A stretch of 64,000 nucleotides of DNA from Tillus elongatus (Eukaryota; Arthropoda; Insecta; Coleoptera; Cleridae): positions 91,957,654 to 92,021,653 of the forward strand of contig OZ023262.1 in the NCBI GenBank assembly GCA_964006375.1, read 5' to 3'. Of the stretch, positions 46,577 to 57,745 are shown one piece after another. Numbering within the stretch: position 1 is the first letter of the stretch; every line of letters starts with the position of its first letter. The notes beneath the pieces are model-generated. The model did no database searches. It was not told where the DNA came from and saw only the letters and a program-made list of their open reading frames with translations. Made by a program: the position numbers and the translations under genes.

Positions 46577-47065
46577 ATGAGGTTCGTAGTCGTTGATACT
46601 CAGGGTTTTTGTCTGCCTGAATTTACACCTAAAGAGTTTGTGATTTATAATGGTTTCCAAACAGTGCATTGTGTTTTTAAACCGCATACACCATTACGTT
46701 TACTGTCTGCAGACATAATCAAGCAAGTGAAGTTTCTACAAACACAACACCATTGCCTTGACTATAATTGTGGTGATATTAATTTAGAAGAATTACCAAA
46801 CATAATAGCAAAACATATTATAGCCCAACGTGTTGACAGAATTTATGTTAAAGGTGAAAACAAGCAAAGGTTTTTGTTACATTTACTATCAACCTGTGGT
46901 TATCAAGTGGATGTTATCAACCTGGAAACCAGTGAACGTTGTCCAAAGTTAGTGCCTGATACTCCTTTGTGTATGGATCATACTTTAGGATATAATAGAA
47001 AATGTATCTGTAGCATAAATAACTGTATATCATTATTTACTTATATTGTAAGCTTAATGCCATAA
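46577..47065 (+). CDS. Conserved Polinton protein of unknown function, 162 aa
   Basis: Opens FVVVDTQGFCLPEFTPKEF, followed by a CVFKPHTPL segment, HHCLDYNCGD and DRIYVKGENKQRFL. I recall similar proteins as a recurrent Polinton gene. The V-V-D-x-Q-G-F opening resembles the first strand and metal-binding Asp of RNase H-fold nucleases, but the other acidic residues are not clearly placed, so no activity is claimed. Its stop TAA overlaps an AATAAA signal (TAATAAA at 47,063). It is convergent with the polymerase remnant, their coding ends 41 bp apart. Confidence 0.7.
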   Translation: MRFVVVDTQGFCLPEFTPKEFVIYNGFQTVHCVFKPHTPLRLLSADIIKQVKFLQTQHHCLDYNCGDINLEELPNIIAKHIIAQRVDRIYVKGENKQRFLLHLLSTCGYQVDVINLETSERCPKLVPDTPLCMDHTLGYNRKCICSINNCISLFTYIVSLMP

Positions 47066-47106
47066 TAAAACAAACGTTGTAAAATATATCTGTTTTTTAT
47101 TTTAAA
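47064..47106. terminator. Shared 3'-end region between convergent genes
   Basis: Plus: aataaaacaaacgttgtaaa. Minus: aataaaaaacagatatattt. The central aaacgttgtaaaa is nearly the same motif as behind the integrase gene (38,981-39,004). Confidence 0.6.
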
Positions 47107-47604
47107 CTACTTTAAAATACATTTATTAATATTAATTTCCAACCACATTAGTCTTTCCAACATCCATCCGCTATCACCTTCAGCAAACTCTAAAGCTTTT
47201 GTGTAAATCTCCTCAGTAAATTCTTGATATATATTTTCAAAGTTAGTTGCCACTGTGATATTTTTATTTTTAGTATTAAATGACTTCATTTCTTTTTTAT
47301 TTCGACTTTGAAGCACATACAAACCAAACAATTCTAGATTCATTTTAACTGTATCGTGTTTGGCTAAAGCAGCCTCCATCAAATGAAACAATTTATGCTT
47401 CACACTTTCCATGGCAAGTCGTATATCACTACCATCCATACTAATACGATAGGTAGCCATTCTGTTTTTAAAAGCTTGAGTTAACATATAAACTTGTTCA
47501 ACTTCCCACGGTTCACACACTTTAGATTTGTGAATTTCACTACGTAAATGCCCAGAGAAAGCACTCTTTTTCACTTGTAACGAGCACGATTCACAGTATC
47601 TCAT
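47107..47604 (-). CDS. N-terminal extension of Polinton DNA polymerase B only, 165 aa
   Basis: An N-terminal zinc-finger-like motif (CESCSLQVKKSAFSGHLRSEIH, residues 4-25) is followed by FKNRMATYRI, a helical region with VKMNLELFGLYVL, SFNTKN, and EFAEGDSGWMLERLMWLEI near the end. In Polinton polymerases, as I recall them, this text precedes the exonuclease and polymerase domains. Here the frame ends at TAG 47,107-47,109 right after the conserved ININK segment and is followed by a polyadenylation signal. No exonuclease or palm motif of family B polymerases is present here or elsewhere in the window. It may be a truncated relic or a domain retained as a separate DNA-binding protein. Confidence 0.7.
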   Translation of the reverse strand: MRYCESCSLQVKKSAFSGHLRSEIHKSKVCEPWEVEQVYMLTQAFKNRMATYRISMDGSDIRLAMESVKHKLFHLMEAALAKHDTVKMNLELFGLYVLQSRNKKEMKSFNTKNKNITVATNFENIYQEFTEEIYTKALEFAEGDSGWMLERLMWLEININKCILK

Positions 47605-47651
47605 CTTAACTATAGGTGCTTAACTAATGAGTAAAACACAGACATCTTCAG

Positions 47652-47667
47652 TTTATATATTTTTATT
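47652..47667 (-). promoter_or_regulatory. Overlapping polyadenylation signal and TATA box
   Basis: On the minus strand AATAAAAATATATAAA combines the AATAAA of the membrane-protein gene (overlapping its stop) with the TATATAAA for the polymerase-remnant gene, whose ATG (47,604) lies about 48 bp further on. Confidence 0.6.
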
Positions 47668-48094
47668 AACAAATATGTTTACGATAAATATCTTTAAGTA
47701 CAGTGTAATATTTAAAACCAAAATACATGAGCATAAATATGGCAAGACACATAAGAAAACCAGTTGATATAAACATAGAAATATAATTTGAAGTGAACAG
47801 GTAAGAATCATTTAACACAAGAGTTCTCCAGTCAGCTGTCTCACCTCGGGTGCCATGATCAAACAAAAACATAAGTTTATAATGTACTATATCAGTCTTA
47901 ATATTGGACATGTTGTATGTTGAAACTTCAATCACTTCATCGTTGTGCAGATATGTTCTTGGTAGTCCAGACCATTTGGTGCAGTCATCGAAACAGATTC
48001 GCACTTCTTTCACATTTGGTGGTTTGTAGACGTAAAACACATTTTGACACAATGCTGTCAGGATGACGAAGCTTGCTTTAAGAGGTGGTGCCAT
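47666..48094 (-). CDS. Predicted type I membrane protein of unknown function, 142 aa
   Basis: A hydrophobic N-terminal segment (ASFVILTALCQNVFYVY, residues 8-24) could be a signal peptide. An extracellular-type region of about 75 residues with a Cys pair (CFDDC) follows. A single hydrophobic stretch (ISMFISTGFLMCLAIFMLMY, about 104-123) is a likely transmembrane helix, with a short basic tail (KDIYRKH). It overlaps the end of the upstream gene by 17 bp in another frame (ATG 48,094 inside 48,078-48,974). I do not recognise the family. In a virus-like element a membrane protein could be an envelope or host-interaction factor; that is speculation. Confidence 0.7.
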   Translation of the reverse strand: MAPPLKASFVILTALCQNVFYVYKPPNVKEVRICFDDCTKWSGLPRTYLHNDEVIEVSTYNMSNIKTDIVHYKLMFLFDHGTRGETADWRTLVLNDSYLFTSNYISMFISTGFLMCLAIFMLMYFGFKYYTVLKDIYRKHIC

Positions 48095-48974
48095 TGATGA
48101 GGTTATTGATGTCGGTTAGCACTTGTTCTTGAGCGTAATGCAAACACTCTGACATGTAATACTTGAATGTTGGAGACATGTTGTTGAGTAGGGTTTTTAT
48201 CACTCGGATGGTTTGCGCAGCACTCACATCTGAATTACCCAGCTCTGTTAATGTTTGAACGATGTCGCGAAGAAAACAGTCATATATCCAAGCAAACTGT
48301 GTTTCTCTTACATACTCAAATCTTTCCTTAATGATTTCCTCATGCTCCACCAGCTTTTCTACAGTGTCTTCATTTAGATACATAACCATATGTGTAAAAC
48401 AATTATTAACACATAAAACTTTTTCACTTAGCATAGTTGCAGGAGAGATTCGACAGTAGCTCGTCTGAGTTACAGCATGAGTTTGTTCATTATCTTTAAA
48501 CCACTTTGCAGATAATGCACGTATGTTATCCATAAAATCGTAAAACTGCCACTCTTCCAATGCTAGATATTGATTTTCTTCATCTAGAGCCAAAGGGTTA
48601 ACAAATTTCACAAGTATTGTGAACTCATTTCTTGCACTAACACCAGTCACTAATTTTACAGATCTTCTGATGTTGAAAGTTGTTTCCATCAGCATCCTAG
48701 TATCATCTTGATATTTGTTAAACAATAACTTTTTCCTATGATGTTCACGGAAATCAGGACCATCGTTTTCGTCACACATTGTTTCAGCACAACAATTCCA
48801 AGCAGCTTTCATAGCTAGAAATTTTAAACTAAACTTGCTATCGTAAACTCTGATGTTAAATAGGTTTTCCCTCTCCACTTTAATTGGTTGTATTCTTCTG
48901 GTTGGTTGACTGTTAAACTTTAAAAATCTTTTACAATCACTAAACACCTTATAATATTTCGCACAACATTCCAT
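48078..48974 (-). CDS. Polinton-encoded protein of unknown function, 298 aa
   Basis: An intact frame from ATG 48,974 to TAA 48,078. The N-terminus is Cys-rich (MECCAKYYKVFSDC) with a basic stretch (TRRIQPIKVERE). A second Cys pair (NCCAETMC, about residues 60-67) follows. The rest is helical with many charged residues and has no membrane segment. No motif of a known enzyme is seen. It is the upstream partner of the membrane protein (17-bp overlap), so the two are probably co-transcribed and may work together. Confidence 0.7.
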   Translation of the reverse strand: MECCAKYYKVFSDCKRFLKFNSQPTRRIQPIKVERENLFNIRVYDSKFSLKFLAMKAAWNCCAETMCDENDGPDFREHHRKKLLFNKYQDDTRMLMETTFNIRRSVKLVTGVSARNEFTILVKFVNPLALDEENQYLALEEWQFYDFMDNIRALSAKWFKDNEQTHAVTQTSYCRISPATMLSEKVLCVNNCFTHMVMYLNEDTVEKLVEHEEIIKERFEYVRETQFAWIYDCFLRDIVQTLTELGNSDVSAAQTIRVIKTLLNNMSPTFKYYMSECLHYAQEQVLTDINNLINGTTS

Positions 48975-49013
48975 GTTCTTTATATCACAGCTTTCTGTGT
49001 AAACTAAATATTT

Positions 49014-49329
49014 CTAATGGTTTCTACATCATAATAACTTTTATATTGATCTTGAGCTTCTCCAGGTAAATATTTAAAAAATGGTTTGCTTAAATGCGTA
49101 CCTGGACGGTATCGAATGAGCGCTAGAGCGAAGAACTGTGTGGAGCAGTATCCAGCTAAATATATATCACATAATTCAACTATATGACCACTCTCATAGT
49201 CTTCACCTTCAGAGTCGCGTTCATCTGTAAAGCCTCGCTTTGTATTTCCAACACCAACTGTTTTAATTCACACACTTCATCGCCTATTCTATTTTTACGT
49301 CCATACCACCGCTCGTAGTTATACGCCAT
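49014..49329 (-). pseudogene. Small Polinton gene, about 104 codons, frameshifted
   Basis: From ATG 49,329 the frame reads MAYNYERWYGRKNRIGDEV and runs to a stop at 49,180. The -1 frame, open from about 49,260 and clearly protein-like (TDERDSEGEDYESG, then FALALIRYRPGTHLSKPF), continues to TAG at 49,014-49,016. The total span of 316 bases is one more than a multiple of three, consistent with a single-base insertion between about 49,225 and 49,260. It is preceded by TATAAAAG (49,372-49,365) with the same downstream phrase as the leftmost gene. Family unknown. Confidence 0.6.
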
Positions 49330-49348
49330 ACTTAACAAATAAATATTT

Positions 49349-49373
49349 GTTTGAAATTCTCAACCTTTTATAC
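49349..49373 (-). promoter_or_regulatory. TATA box and conserved leader of the rightmost Polinton gene
   Basis: The minus strand reads gtataaaaggttgagaattt and caaac, matching 37,256-37,279 except for one extra g. ATG 49,329 lies 36 bp after the TATA box. Confidence 0.7.
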
Positions 49374-49679
49374 AAAAAAAAATTCTAGAGTTTTATCTAT
49401 TTCATACGACTTTAAGGTCATTCAGCGGAAATAAAACCACAAACAGGAAATATGAACTGCTCACAAGGTTATTTCAACAGCTGCAAGGAAACTATGTTGG
49501 CTAACAAGGTCATTTCGGGAAATGCTAAATATAGTCATAGTTGGAAGCGATGTCGCGGCTACCACTAGATGTATTGTTGCCAGCTCTGCTTTCAACAGAT
49601 TCTTTAAATCAAACCGATTCCAATAAGACTTAAGAATATAAATTTTTTATTGTACAAATGTACATATGTTAAATTTGGA
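49374..49679. other. Polinton internal sequence without recognised features
   Basis: Between the rightmost gene and the inner end of the right TIR. No ORF or repeat is seen. Confidence 0.4.
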
Positions 49680-50032
49680 TTCTGCTTACCTAGACGAGTG
49701 ATATAACACCAAACACGTAGGACTTTAATGCATAAATAACAAATTACTTGTACGCATGCGCTAGCCGCCATGTTTAAATGGCGGTTCCTCGTTTACCTAA
49801 TACAGGTTAGTTGGCTTTTGATTACGTCATCTCAGGTTAGTTCGCTACTTGTTCGGGTTAAATCCGAAGTCAGGTGGTGGAGATATTCGGGTCTAGTCAG
49901 CGGGTCTAGTCAGTGACTCCGCCACCTTGTGTTCGGGTTAGCTCGGAGGTCGTCGGGTCCACCACCTTGTGCTCGGGTTAGCTCGGGGGTCGTCGGGTCT
50001 GGTCAGTTCCACCACCACCACCGTCACCACCG

Positions 50033-50248
50033 GTGGCGGAGTGGCGGTGGTGGCTCCAGAAGGAACCATCTATACCTACTACAAGAGAGTGTGTGTTGGT
50101 TTTAGGTGTTAATACAGCTTGTTCTAACTTACTTAAATATTATATTTCTTCTGTTCAACAAGACGATTATTTTGATGTGTCACACATGTATGTAGCTCTA
50201 AGAATAGCTATACCGGAAGTGTCTACCAGAAGTAACATTTTTTATTGA
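50033..50248 (+). CDS. TIR-embedded ORF of 71 codons, doubtful
   Basis: The mirror of 35,236-35,529, shortened here by an indel near 50,240. See that entry for why coding is doubted. Confidence 0.2.
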   Translation: MAEWRWWLQKEPSIPTTRECVLVLGVNTACSNLLKYYISSVQQDDYFDVSHMYVALRIAIPEVSTRSNIFY

Positions 50249-51195
50249 ATATGCTTATAGAGTTTGCTTTGCTGAACAGCGTGTATGTATTGGTTCTATC
50301 GTACATCTCACGGATCTTCCGCGATAAGGGTTTTAAGTTTTTAATCTCAGTTTCTTGTAGACCTTGTTACGAAACATACATTTATGAAGTCGGTTCCTTT
50401 CTATCACTTTCCGTTCAAAAGATATAACGATTTAAAGTTTAGACCGGAAGTGGCCATTTTATTGTATATTCCAATTTGATTTGGCCTCCTTAACACCGTG
50501 CATGTATTGGTTCTATCGTACATCTCACGGATCTTCCGCGATAAGGGTTTAAAGTTTTTTATCTTATTTTAGTCGCCATTTTTTTTAATTCTGCTTACTT
50601 AGACGAGTATCATGACACTAAACACTTGGGGTTAGCTTAAAACTAAGAAGGGAATTGAACCTGTAACCAACCATTGTTTCTAAGCTTACTGTTTAGTTAT
50701 TCAGTACCTCTTTGTATTTGTTTGACGCTACCATATCAAGGAGCATATATCAGGAATCGAACCTGTATCTCTTTCAAAATAAAATCAACTACTTGCCGCG
50801 CCCACACATAAGGCTAAAAAAGTTCCTATTTTTAAGAGTTGAACCTGTTGTCCATTTTGTTTCTGAGCTTCCTTCTTTGTTTTGCCAGCGACCTCTATTG
50901 TCTCTACGATATTTAAGTTTGGTTTCCTATTTGAACCTGTTGTCTATTTTGTTTCTGAACTTCCTTCTTTTGTTTGCCAACGACCTCTGTGTGTTATTTT
51001 TACAGATTTGATATTCCCTCATTAAATGTAAGAAGGGCTTTATCTTCCAGCTCACATTTATATAATATTAAAACATATTAATTCTTATTTTGTGAATCAT
51101 TCAATTGTCTAATAATAATAAAATATTTAAATATGTTACATGTATGGTTTGTTTTAATTAAAAGTCGTATATATACAAATCTGAAACAATAAATT

Positions 51196-51270
51196 AACAA
51201 GTGCTTGATTAGCCGCGACGGTTAAGGTAGTCGTTCCTCATCTGAATGTCCCGGGTTCGAAACTCACCTG
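51196..51270 (+). repeat. tRNA-derived SINE head in the right TIR
   Basis: Box A-type tagccgcgacggttaagg (51,211) and box B-type gggttcgaaactc (51,249) at tRNA spacing. It is absent from the left arm, so inserted after the arms separated. The body probably extends to about 51,360. Confidence 0.6.
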
Positions 51271-51379
51271 CTCCAAATGGTTTTTTTCAATATCCCCAGA
51301 ATAATAGAAGTAATAGGTCAGACACTTTGGAATGTTTGCATGTGACTGTCTGGCGCAAGTCATGTGACGTCACTGGGCC

Positions 51380-51500
51380 ACGCCCACAAGGGGTGGGGCT
51401 CTGCCTACAAGGGGGGGAGGGCTCCACCCACTAGGGGTGGGGCTCCGCCCACTAGGGGTGGGGCTCCGCCCAGAGGGGTGGGGCTCCGCCCCTAGGGGAG
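51380..51500. repeat. Tandem 21-bp GC-rich units at the Polinton tip
   Basis: Five to six units of ctaggggtggggctccgccc type. The left tip has a single related unit (33,375-33,420, opposite strand), so the array expanded only in the right arm. Confidence 0.85.
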
Positions 51501-51559
51501 GAGTGTGGTACCCCCACTCCTACCCCCCACGTCCTGTCTGCCTCAAGTGACGCCATACC

Positions 51560-52222
<663 letters not shown>

Positions 52223-52581
52223 GACTTATTTTCAATATATATTAAATATTAAAATCATTATATCTTACACAAATACTTTTTCTTCAAGTACCTACATAAT
52301 ACTATGTAGTAGGTATCTAGAATTTTTATGACAGAGCAACAATGTCATTGATTACCAAAACATGCAGTTAATTAGAGTTAATTGCCTGCTCGAATGATTA
52401 CTAATATTTCTTAAATATTATATAAATAGTTAATCTTCCATACCAATTACCGCAATTGTGTATTTCCAGTCAACGTTTCCATACTATGCATTTATTAAGC
52501 ACACAACTCCCCGTGACCAACAGGTCCTGCGCAGTGTTGGTATAGTTTAATGGAAAAGTGAGGTTATGTATATATGCATGT
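52223..52581. other. No recognisable feature
   Basis: AT-rich sequence with AATATT-type motifs near the start; nothing else. Confidence 0.4.
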
Positions 52582-52737
52582 GCATCATATAGTGATGGAA
52601 AAAACTGTTATATTGCTTCAACAGGTTGCAACAGTTACTGCTATTTAGAAATAACAGTTAAATATAACAGGTTCAAAATAACAGTATGAACTATGACTTA
52701 ATAAGAATTCCACGTAGACGTAGTAACAGTAGCTGAA

Positions 52738-52870
52738 CCAGCCCGGTGTGTAGTTGGGTAAAGGAGATTCGCTGCTACACGGGTTCAATCCCCGGGCGAT
52801 GTAACTATCGGTTGATCCGGCCTGAGGTGTGAAGGTGATTAATTTGAATAAAAAGACAAAAATAATTATG
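52738..52870 (+). repeat. tRNA-derived SINE
   Basis: Box A-type gtgtagttgggtaaagg (52,746) and box B-type gggttcaatccccgg (52,780) at tRNA spacing, followed by a short body and an A-rich tail (aataaaaagacaaaaataat). Confidence 0.6.
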
Positions 52871-52950
52871 AAACAATGTGGATAGAGCAAAAACTTTAGA
52901 TATCTCTAATTCTCTGAAACATAATTTAAATTGTTTACTATACTATGCAA

Positions 52951-53139
<189 letters not shown>

Positions 53140-53633
53140 TGTATTTTTTTCTCTCTACCTATAGGGTGAAGTGTGTCTGGTTGAAATTATACCGAGTACG
53201 GGGAATATTTTTATAATATCATTAAAATTGGTACTGTTTCCAAGATTTTTGAAGTTGCATTGTACCGACGACCCTACGTTCCCAAAGCTGTGAGCACACT
53301 AGTCTAAAGTGTTAAGTATTATGTTATGAAGTAAAGTCCGCTCTATACTCTATACCCATACATATTTAGCATTCCCAGTCTCTTGTCCATTCAACCTGTT
53401 ATAACAGTTGCGTATGAAAACCGATGTTGAGACATCGTAGCTAATTACAATTCAACAGAAGCAGATACGGGTCCGAGTTCTAGTGTAAAGCGCAAATAGA
53501 TTTCTGCTGTAGCGTTTCTGGTCCTCCTATAACCTGTTATTTTTATATATCCATAACAGGTTGTTACTGTTGCGGCTCGACAACAGTTAAAAAATAACAG
53601 ATTGTTAAATAACAACCCATCACTAGCCTCATA

Positions 53634-54450
53634 CCGCCAGGCAAGACATAATTTTGTGTGTGTAATATACCTATAGGTACTAATGAAAAATGTAAGTACA
53701 TAATCATAACAACTATTATAATAAACATGGTTTTCCTTTTCTCTTTTGTTTGCTTCCACTTCCTGTGCTAATGTGATTTTCAAAATACAATTCTCATTTG
53801 TGGTCTAGCATTTGATTCGATATAGTGCCTGCTAGATACTAACTGATGTGTGGATACAATAACATATTCTTTGCATAAAATTGAATATTCCGCAATTCCT
53901 ATACATGCTATACATACAAAAGTACAGACTCTAATTAGAAAGAAATGAATAACCGAGTAGGCGCAAATATTTATCCTATAATAAACCTAATATTCAGCAT
54001 ATATTGCACCAATATTCTTGTCACGTACGTATCTAAAATGAGAGACCATCTCATGTTTTCCACTTCTGTGTCAAATGAATACACTTTTACCGACACGCAT
54101 TCTTCGTTAATCCCTATAATGGACTATGACTATTATGGATCTACTTATCTACCAATTTCACTTACTTAACCTAAGCAAATTTAAAAGAAATGTTTTCTAG
54201 AATCTTCAGTTATTTAGCTTCGTAGCACCATTTTATTAGTTATAATTGTCATTGGGTTTATACATGTGTACCGCACTTCAGCCTATTACAATAACAAAAA
54301 CTGGTTCAAATTTCATTCTCAAGATTTGTGGGTGACTGACAAAAAGCCAGTTAAATAGAAGCTTGTGGTTATTACGTCCTGTTTGATTTTTTGCAGATGC
54401 AGTAAGATTTACGCACCAAAATGCAAGCGACCAAGAAATATCAAAATATA
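53634..54450. other. No recognisable feature
   Basis: No gene or repeat was recognised on either strand. Short ORFs have no family resemblance. Confidence 0.45.
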
Positions 54451-54452
54451 TA

Positions 54453-54580
54453 TTAACAGGCCGAATAGCACAGTTCGCGAGGCGAGTAACTTCTAGAATC
54501 GGATTAGGAGGTCGTGGGTTCGAGTCACGTATTCGGACAGTTTACGATTTTGGGGCTGAAGTCGTTGCCTTCCCGTCCGA
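54453..54580 (+). repeat. tRNA-derived SINE head
   Basis: aggccgaatagcacagttcg (54,460) as box A region and gtgggttcgagtcacg (54,515) as box B. The spacing is slightly long for a tRNA, as usual in SINEs. The body merges into sequence overlapping the retrotransposon remnant downstream. Confidence 0.6.
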
Positions 54581-54589
54581 ATACTTTAG

Positions 54590-55545
54590 GCTATGGTATC
54601 CTCCTACACTGTCAGGTCGAAGTTACCCTCAAAGGAACCTCTACAACCTCTCCACTTTCAAAAATCATCAGGTAATTTAAAACCTTGGACCCATAGAACC
54701 CTCCCCACATTCATACGACCATTCACTCTACTCTCGATTTTCCCGAAATATCATCCATTCCTCTATCCGGCGCCCTCTCTCTCTCCCCGCAGTTTGACTC
54801 AATCGCACTTCGCATTTCCTCTTCCAGCTCTATTTCTGCGGCCCATTAATTGAAATGCCTGATTTCCTCGTTCTTGGTGGACCTAGTTATCTTGAACGGG
54901 TAGGAACCCTCAATCATGTGCTGGTTTCTCGCAAAGTTTTCTCTTGCCGCCCTACGAGTTTCCATCTGGCAGTTAAACAGCACATATATTGCTGTCTCCT
55001 GCTCTTCGTTTCTGCACGCATATACTCCCGTATCGGGCCTTAGGTTAAACCTACCAAAGTAGCCCTTTAAGGGCCCGTGGCCAGTCAACAAGCTCACGTT
55101 CCTGTGACTCCAGCACGTGAGGCCCACACCCACGCTCTCTATGTATCGATAAGTGGTCCTACCCTTTGTCTCATCGTCCCAGTACTTCTGCCACTCCACT
55201 TCAGTGCTTTGCTTGGCACTTATTTTGAGCATTCTACTCGTTACCGGAGCCTTTACCCTCTTGTGACCTAGAGGGTCATTTCTGCCGACTTTTGCTCTCG
55301 CATCGGCCTTTGCGATGCCTTCTAATTGGGCGCTACCCCACCACAGACTTATTTTTGTTCCCGCGCTCCCCACCTCTTGCATCTTCCTGTTGATTCTGTC
55401 GGCCGTTCTTCCCTTCCTCCTGCTGAAAGTGTCCAGGGCATCGTATTTGGACAGTCGGTCTTTTTCACCAGAATGTGAAAAGTCCGCCTTCTGATGAGTG
55501 CTGTCCTTTGTCTATATGTGTATGTAAGCTCCCCCCGCACAAGTC
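54590..55545 (-). pseudogene. Non-LTR retrotransposon RNase H and C-terminal region, decayed
   Basis: Minus-strand frame 55,382-54,846 reads KISLWWGSAQLEGIAKADARAK, matching the RNase H segment with the late acidic residue (there usually HSG..GNE.AD). Then come a tryptophan-containing linker (WQKYWDDETKGRTTYRY) and a Cys/His-type tail (LTGHGPLKGYFGRFNL ... VYACRNEEQETAIYVLFNC). This is the C-terminal order of jockey/R1/I-type elements. The upstream piece (55,540-55,349) is in another frame. The altered motif and frame breaks mark it as dead. Confidence 0.7.
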
Positions 55546-55576
55546 AAAGACTTCTGGTTGCGGAGTTTGTCTACTG

Positions 55577-56165
<589 letters not shown>

Positions 56166-56166
56166 T

Positions 56167-56590
56167 TGATAGTACCTCATACAACATATGTAATAGCGAT
56201 AAAAATAGATTTCCAAAGTGCATCGGAATCGAGATATACAGGGTAATTCGTTAGGTGAGCGACATTACTATCGCGGTAACTATGGCAACTGGAGCTTAGG
56301 GAAAAACATTCCAAATGTTTCTCAAATATAATTGAGGTAGTGATTTTATATTGTCTTATTGTTGTCACCAAATGGCGCTTTTTTGGCTGAAGCTTTTTGA
56401 AGGCGGCTGTTATCTGAAATAAATTTTATTATTGTTATCTTCTTTTAACTTTTTCTGAAATTCCTAACTTTCTTCTATATTTTTGTCTGAGTTTTGACCC
56501 TCTTTTATTAAAGAGTGATGAAAGGTTCGAATTTAATCAAAAGTTGATGTAAGTTGGTCATCTTTTACTTTAGACCCATCTTGTGTGGCC
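56167..56590 (+). repeat. DDE_3-type transposon end, copy 1
   Basis: Opens gatagtacctcatacaacat, then tacagggtaattcgttaggt, gagcgacatt, ggtaactatggcaactggag, and caccaaatggcgcttttttgg. The same sequence recurs at 57,955-58,335 and, inverted, at 60,080-60,480 and 60,930-61,262. Confidence 0.75.
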
Positions 56591-56641
56591 CTTCTGGATA
56601 TACAAAGTGTTCATGTTAACTTGCTTATTTTAAATAGGACA

Positions 56642-56644
<3 letters not shown>

Positions 56645-56716
<72 letters not shown>
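56645..56716. repeat. (TA)n microsatellite
   Basis: About 36 TA units, directly after the phrase ataggacacca. Confidence 0.97.
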
Positions 56717-56719
<3 letters not shown>

Positions 56720-57300
56720 TTTTATATTCGACGCAAAATTTTAGACACGTTTTATGTACAATATTTCAATACTTAAGTCCAATCGTTTTTGACAGATCTC
56801 AAATTTTATGTCAAAAATGACGTTTGCAGGCCTAAACATAACTGTCAGTTTCTTCTATATAAAAGCCTTTATCATACAATTGGGGTTAGTTTCCTTGTAG
56901 AAAATGATTTACTATAGTGGCTGTGATGCTATTTTAATAATAAACACAGGATGATGAAAAACTCACGTTGAAAATTGAGTTAAAAAAATCGTTGTCTTTT
57001 TTTCAAATAGAAACCCCCTATTTTTATAATTTTATCTTATTTAGCATTAAAAAGAGGGTAACTTAGGATAAGGCTGCCTCTGCCAAAAATTTGTAGTTTT
57101 CAAAGTATTGGCAATTTAACATTTTTGTATTGAAAAAATTTAATACGGCTTTCAAGTCGTGTTGTTAGTTAACCATGACGGCGACGCCCGTCAAAAAATA
57201 TCGAGAACTACAGAAATGTCAGTATTTGTTGTCATTATGTATAAAAATCATCCCGGGGCGACTGAATTATACCCACGAAGATAATGCAAATTTATTTATT
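56717..57300. other. No recognisable feature
   Basis: Probably the 5' non-coding part of the transposon whose transposase remnant follows; no independent features. Confidence 0.35.
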
Positions 57301-57304
57301 ATCT

Positions 57305-57745
57305 ATGGTAAATGTAACTAAGTTTTATCAAGAATATGTCAAATATTTGCTGGTATCCAGATAAACAGAAACCGTCAGGGAGGAGTGTTCGGCGAATAAT
57401 AGAAAATTACAGAAGTTTTGGCACTGTTAAAGCAAAAATGCATAAAAGAAATCCTTGAGACAATTGGCTCTACAGACAGGACTCTCGAAAAGCTTGATAC
57501 ACAGAATTCTGTTAAAACACAACTTGCATCCTTATTCAATATCTTTGGTTCAACATCTGAGAGAATGGATATGCAGAAAAGAGTTTGCGAATTCATTTTA
57601 ACGATGATACAAGATGAGTCTCGATTTTTGGACAACATAATTAGGACCGACGAAGCGAAATATTTGAAAAAGGTCCTTTTAACAATCAAAGTTCTTATTT
57701 TTGGAGCAATTCAAATCGTCATGCAGTAAGAACCAGGAATTTTTT
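57305..57745 (+). pseudogene. DDE_3-type transposase fragment
   Basis: From ATG 57,305 the text shifts frame repeatedly. It shows a helix-turn-helix-like stretch (SLRQLALQTGLSKSLIHRIL at about 57,450-57,510), then HPYSISLVQHL, and RTDEAKY at about 57,640 where the first catalytic Asp of the DDE core lies. The C-terminal half is missing. It belongs to the same broad family as 61,542-62,605. Confidence 0.6.

Noticed and set aside
48974..48990. gatataaag as a TATA box for the 298-aa gene
   Set aside because: Only 5-12 bp before the ATG, so transcription would start inside the coding region; promoter left unassigned.
51196..51270. Functional tRNA genes at the tRNA-like segments (also 28,330-28,400, 52,738, 54,453, 63,698)
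   Set aside because: Box A and B motifs are present, but acceptor stems, anticodon arms or T-loops do not form properly; these are SINE heads.
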